DNA from: JAGOUU01 sp964387745
GTDB taxonomy: Bacteria > Pseudomonadota > Gammaproteobacteria > JAGOUU01
Direction: 5' to 3'
DNA: 25,326 nucleotides
Assembly (NCBI GenBank): GCA_964387745.1
Contig: CAYLXL010000032.1
Span: 1-25,326, forward strand
Shown piece after piece: positions 23,288-25,326 of this stretch (the first letter of the stretch is position 1; each line of letters opens with the position of its first letter). The translations under genes and the position numbers were made by a program. A model generated the notes under the pieces. It did no database searches. It saw nothing but the letters and a program-made list of their open reading frames with translations, and was not told where the DNA came from.

Positions 23288-24979
23288 ATGAGCGATAGTT
23301 TCGCAAAGTTATTTGAAGAGAGTTTATCACAAGTTAACATGAAACCCGGTGCAATTATCAAAGGTAAGGTTATAGCCGTTACTGATGATTTTGTTACTAT
23401 GAACGTAGGTTTAAAGTCAGAAGGGATTATCCCGGTCGAACAATTTAAAGATGATCGCGGCACCATTGAAATTAATATTGGTGATATCGTAGACGTGGCT
23501 TTAGATGCAATTGAAGATGGGTTTGGTGAAACTCGTTTATCTCGCGAAAAAGCTAAGCGTTTTGAAGCATGGCAAGAGCTTGAAAAAGCATATGAAGAGA
23601 AGAAAACTGTTACTGGTATTATCAGTGGCCGCGTAAAAGGTGGTTTCACCGTTGAAATCGATACAGTACGCGCTTTCTTACCTGGTTCTTTAATCGATGT
23701 TCGCCCTGTCAAAGACAGCACGCCGTATGAAGGCAAAGAATTAGAATTCAAAATTATTAAAGTTGACCAAAAACGCAATAACATCGTCGTGTCTAGACGT
23801 TCACTAAATGAACCAGACAACAGCGAAGCACGTGAAAAGTTATTGAGTGAATTAGAAGAAGGTCAAAGAGTTAAAGGCGTTATCAAAAATCTTACTGATT
23901 ACGGTGCGTTCGTTGACTTAGGTGGATTAGACGGTTTATTACATATCACTGATATGTCTTGGAAACGTATTAAACACCCTAGCGAAGTTATCAATGTTGG
24001 TGATGAAGTTGAAGTTAAAGTCTTAAAGTTTGATAAAGAGAAGAGCCGTGTATCATTAGGCTTAAAACAATTATCTAATGATCCGTGGAGCGTTATCCAA
24101 ACTACTTATCCTTTAGAATCAAAAGTACAAGGTGTGGTAACAAATGTAACTGATTATGGTTGCTTTGTAGAGTTACAACCAGGCGTTGAAGGTCTAGTAC
24201 ACGTATCTGAAATGGATTGGACTAACAAAAATGTTCATCCTAGTAAGATTGTTTCTCCAGGTCAAAAAGTTGAAGTTATCGTATTAGAAATCGATGAAGA
24301 ACGTCGTCGTATTTCTTTAGGTATTAAACAATGCGCTGCTAATCCATGGCAAGCATTCGATGCTAAGCATCAAAAGGGCGAAGTTATCACTGGTCGTATT
24401 AAATCGATTACAGATTTTGGTATCTTTGTTGGTTTAGATGGTGATATCGACGGTTTAGTACATTTATCGGACATTTCTTGGAATTCTGCTGATGAAGAAT
24501 TGATTCGCGATTTCAAAAAAGGTCAAGAAATCAAAACAGTATTGCTTTCTGTAGATCCTGAACGTGAAAGAATTTCATTAGGTATTAAGCAATTAGAGCA
24601 AGATAAATTTAGCACTTATGCTAATGATTTTACTAAAGGTACAATCGTTAAGGGTAAAGTTACTGAAGTAACAGCTAAACTTGTTAAATTACAGTTAGCT
24701 GATGGTGTTGAAGGTACTATTAAAGCTGGTGAGCTTGCAAGAGAACGTGTAGAAGATGCGCGTAATCATGTGCAAGAAGGTGATGAAATTGAAGCGAAAA
24801 TAGTAAATGTTGATCGTAAAACAAGAGCTATTTCTTTATCAGTTAAAGCTAAAGAAACGCAAGATGAAGCACAAGCGGTTAAAGACTTTAATAGTAATCA
24901 ATCAGGTAATGTATCTGTAACTTCTTCTTTAGGTGATTTACTTAAAGAAAAAATGAGAAATACAAAAACTGAAGACTAA
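23288..24979 (+). CDS. rpsA: 30S ribosomal protein S1
   Basis: Binds mRNA and brings it to the 30S subunit; it is essential in gammaproteobacteria. It has 563 residues (557 in E. coli) with six S1 repeats, visible as KGVIKNLTDYGAFVDLGGLD, QGVVTNVTDYGCFVELQPGV and TGRIKSITDFGIFVGLDGDI plus divergent units at both ends. I chose the ATG at 23288 (MSDSFAKLFEESL, as in E. coli) with agga at 23277-23280 and 7-nt spacing. An in-frame ATG at 23261 also has a possible ribosome binding site and would add 9 residues. No transcription terminator is obvious between cmk and rpsA. Confidence 0.97.
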   Translation: MSDSFAKLFEESLSQVNMKPGAIIKGKVIAVTDDFVTMNVGLKSEGIIPVEQFKDDRGTIEINIGDIVDVALDAIEDGFGETRLSREKAKRFEAWQELEKAYEEKKTVTGIISGRVKGGFTVEIDTVRAFLPGSLIDVRPVKDSTPYEGKELEFKIIKVDQKRNNIVVSRRSLNEPDNSEAREKLLSELEEGQRVKGVIKNLTDYGAFVDLGGLDGLLHITDMSWKRIKHPSEVINVGDEVEVKVLKFDKEKSRVSLGLKQLSNDPWSVIQTTYPLESKVQGVVTNVTDYGCFVELQPGVEGLVHVSEMDWTNKNVHPSKIVSPGQKVEVIVLEIDEERRRISLGIKQCAANPWQAFDAKHQKGEVITGRIKSITDFGIFVGLDGDIDGLVHLSDISWNSADEELIRDFKKGQEIKTVLLSVDPERERISLGIKQLEQDKFSTYANDFTKGTIVKGKVTEVTAKLVKLQLADGVEGTIKAGELARERVEDARNHVQEGDEIEAKIVNVDRKTRAISLSVKAKETQDEAQAVKDFNSNQSGNVSVTSSLGDLLKEKMRNTKTED

Positions 24980-25000
24980 GATCCAGATTTTTTGGGATGG

Positions 25001-25020
25001 GATCTTCCCTTTCGGGGGAG
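25001..25020 (+). terminator. Weak hairpin after rpsA
   Basis: cttccc (25004-25009) can pair with ggggag (25015-25020) around a short loop, 25 nt past the rpsA stop. It includes one G-U pair and lacks a following T-tract. It may be a weak terminator or a leader hairpin of the next gene. Confidence 0.3.
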
Positions 25021-25067
25021 GTTCCACACCAAAAATATCCTCTAAAATCATTAAGGAAAAGGAATTC

Positions 25068-25326
25068 ATGACCAATTACATATCCCTTATTTGTTGTTCT
25101 TTTTTAGTTTTACTAAATTTTAACTCCTATGCTGCAGGTTCTGTATCCCACTCAAGTCCAACAGAAATTACAAGTAAAATATATACCTTGAGTAATGCTC
25201 CCAAAACTAATTCAGCTGAGGCTACAGAAGTTGGTACTATAACCTTTAAGGATGCCCCTAATAACGAGGGTCTAAGCATTCAAACTAAATTAAAATTACC
25301 GAAAGTTAAAGCTGGAACATATGGTT
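25068..25326 (+). CDS. sodC: Probable Cu/Zn superoxide dismutase, partial
   Basis: The first 86 codons of a gene cut off by the window end. The start ATG is preceded by aaggaaaagg. The N-terminus is a signal peptide (hydrophobic LICCSFLVLLNF, likely cut at SYA/AGS). The mature part reads EVGTITFKDAPNNEGLSIQT and then LPKVKAGTYG. This matches the opening of SodC proteins, where GTI/VTF...G..F...L..L..G.HGFH leads to the first copper ligands. Those His residues fall beyond the window, so the call rests on the pattern alone. A periplasmic enzyme that removes superoxide is expected. Alternatively it could be another secreted protein with a similar beta-strand start. Confidence 0.6.
   Translation, partial: MTNYISLICCSFLVLLNFNSYAAGSVSHSSPTEITSKIYTLSNAPKTNSAEATEVGTITFKDAPNNEGLSIQTKLKLPKVKAGTYG

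Noticed and set aside
23068..23820. 250-codon open frame on the minus strand
   Set aside because: It lies antisense to cmk and rpsA, has no recognisable domain, and mirrors strongly conserved coding sequence on the plus strand.
1..25326. CRISPR array, tRNA, rRNA or insertion sequence
   Set aside because: No regularly spaced repeats, convincing cloverleaf, rRNA segment or transposase was found on either strand.

Overview
This window is an AT-rich gammaproteobacterial chromosome segment made mostly of core genes. Features that fit a Legionellales-like intracellular or protist-associated lineage are the low GC, a HU-type protein with a histone-like basic tail, a type IV minor-pilin operon, a homogentisate dioxygenase, and short dispersed palindromic repeats. 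The family assignment is an inference from gene content; no marker in the window names the genus. A run of ten Ns inside gyrA shows that the sequence is a draft scaffold.

Layout. Positions 1-2000 are on the minus strand: a basic-tailed HU/IHF-fold protein and a GlcF-like iron-sulfur protein. Next is the rplM-rpsI ribosomal operon (plus strand, 2182-3092) with a leader and a strong terminator; its S9 protein carries an unusual acidic insertion of about 21 residues. From 3150 to 7675 lies the most accessory-looking part. It holds a 364-bp gene-free stretch with hairpins, an orphan protein of unknown function (3457-4104), two tandem paralogous secreted proteins with repeated Asp-box-like motifs separated by a MITE-like palindrome, and a polyprenyl-synthetase-fold protein that has lost its catalytic aspartates.

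Positions 7724-13681 hold bamD and the divergent rluD. A PlsC-like acyltransferase, a YchJ-family SEC-C protein and clpB follow rluD. This resembles the enterobacterial bamD/rluD-pgeF-clpB neighbourhood, but pgeF is absent and two other genes sit in its place.

Positions 13699-18528 (minus strand) form one tightly packed unit. In transcription order it is hmgA, two GspH/FimT-type pilins, pilV, pilW, pilX and pilE. The first pilin begins inside hmgA, and pilY1 is not in its usual place between pilX and pilE.

Positions 18667-25326 carry gyrA, serC, cmk, rpsA and the beginning of a probable Cu/Zn superoxide dismutase gene. This is the familiar gammaproteobacterial gyrA-serC-cmk-rpsA order without aroA. 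gyrA is interrupted only by the N placeholder, and the true gap is most likely 9 nt. serC has a one-base deletion that breaks the frame. A 30-bp repeat occurs upstream of both rplM and serC. I found no CRISPR array, rRNA, convincing tRNA, transposase or prophage gene, and no complete novel multi-gene system. The best leads are the tandem Asp-box proteins, the degenerate prenyl-synthase homologue, the S9 insertion and the hmgA-pilin coupling.
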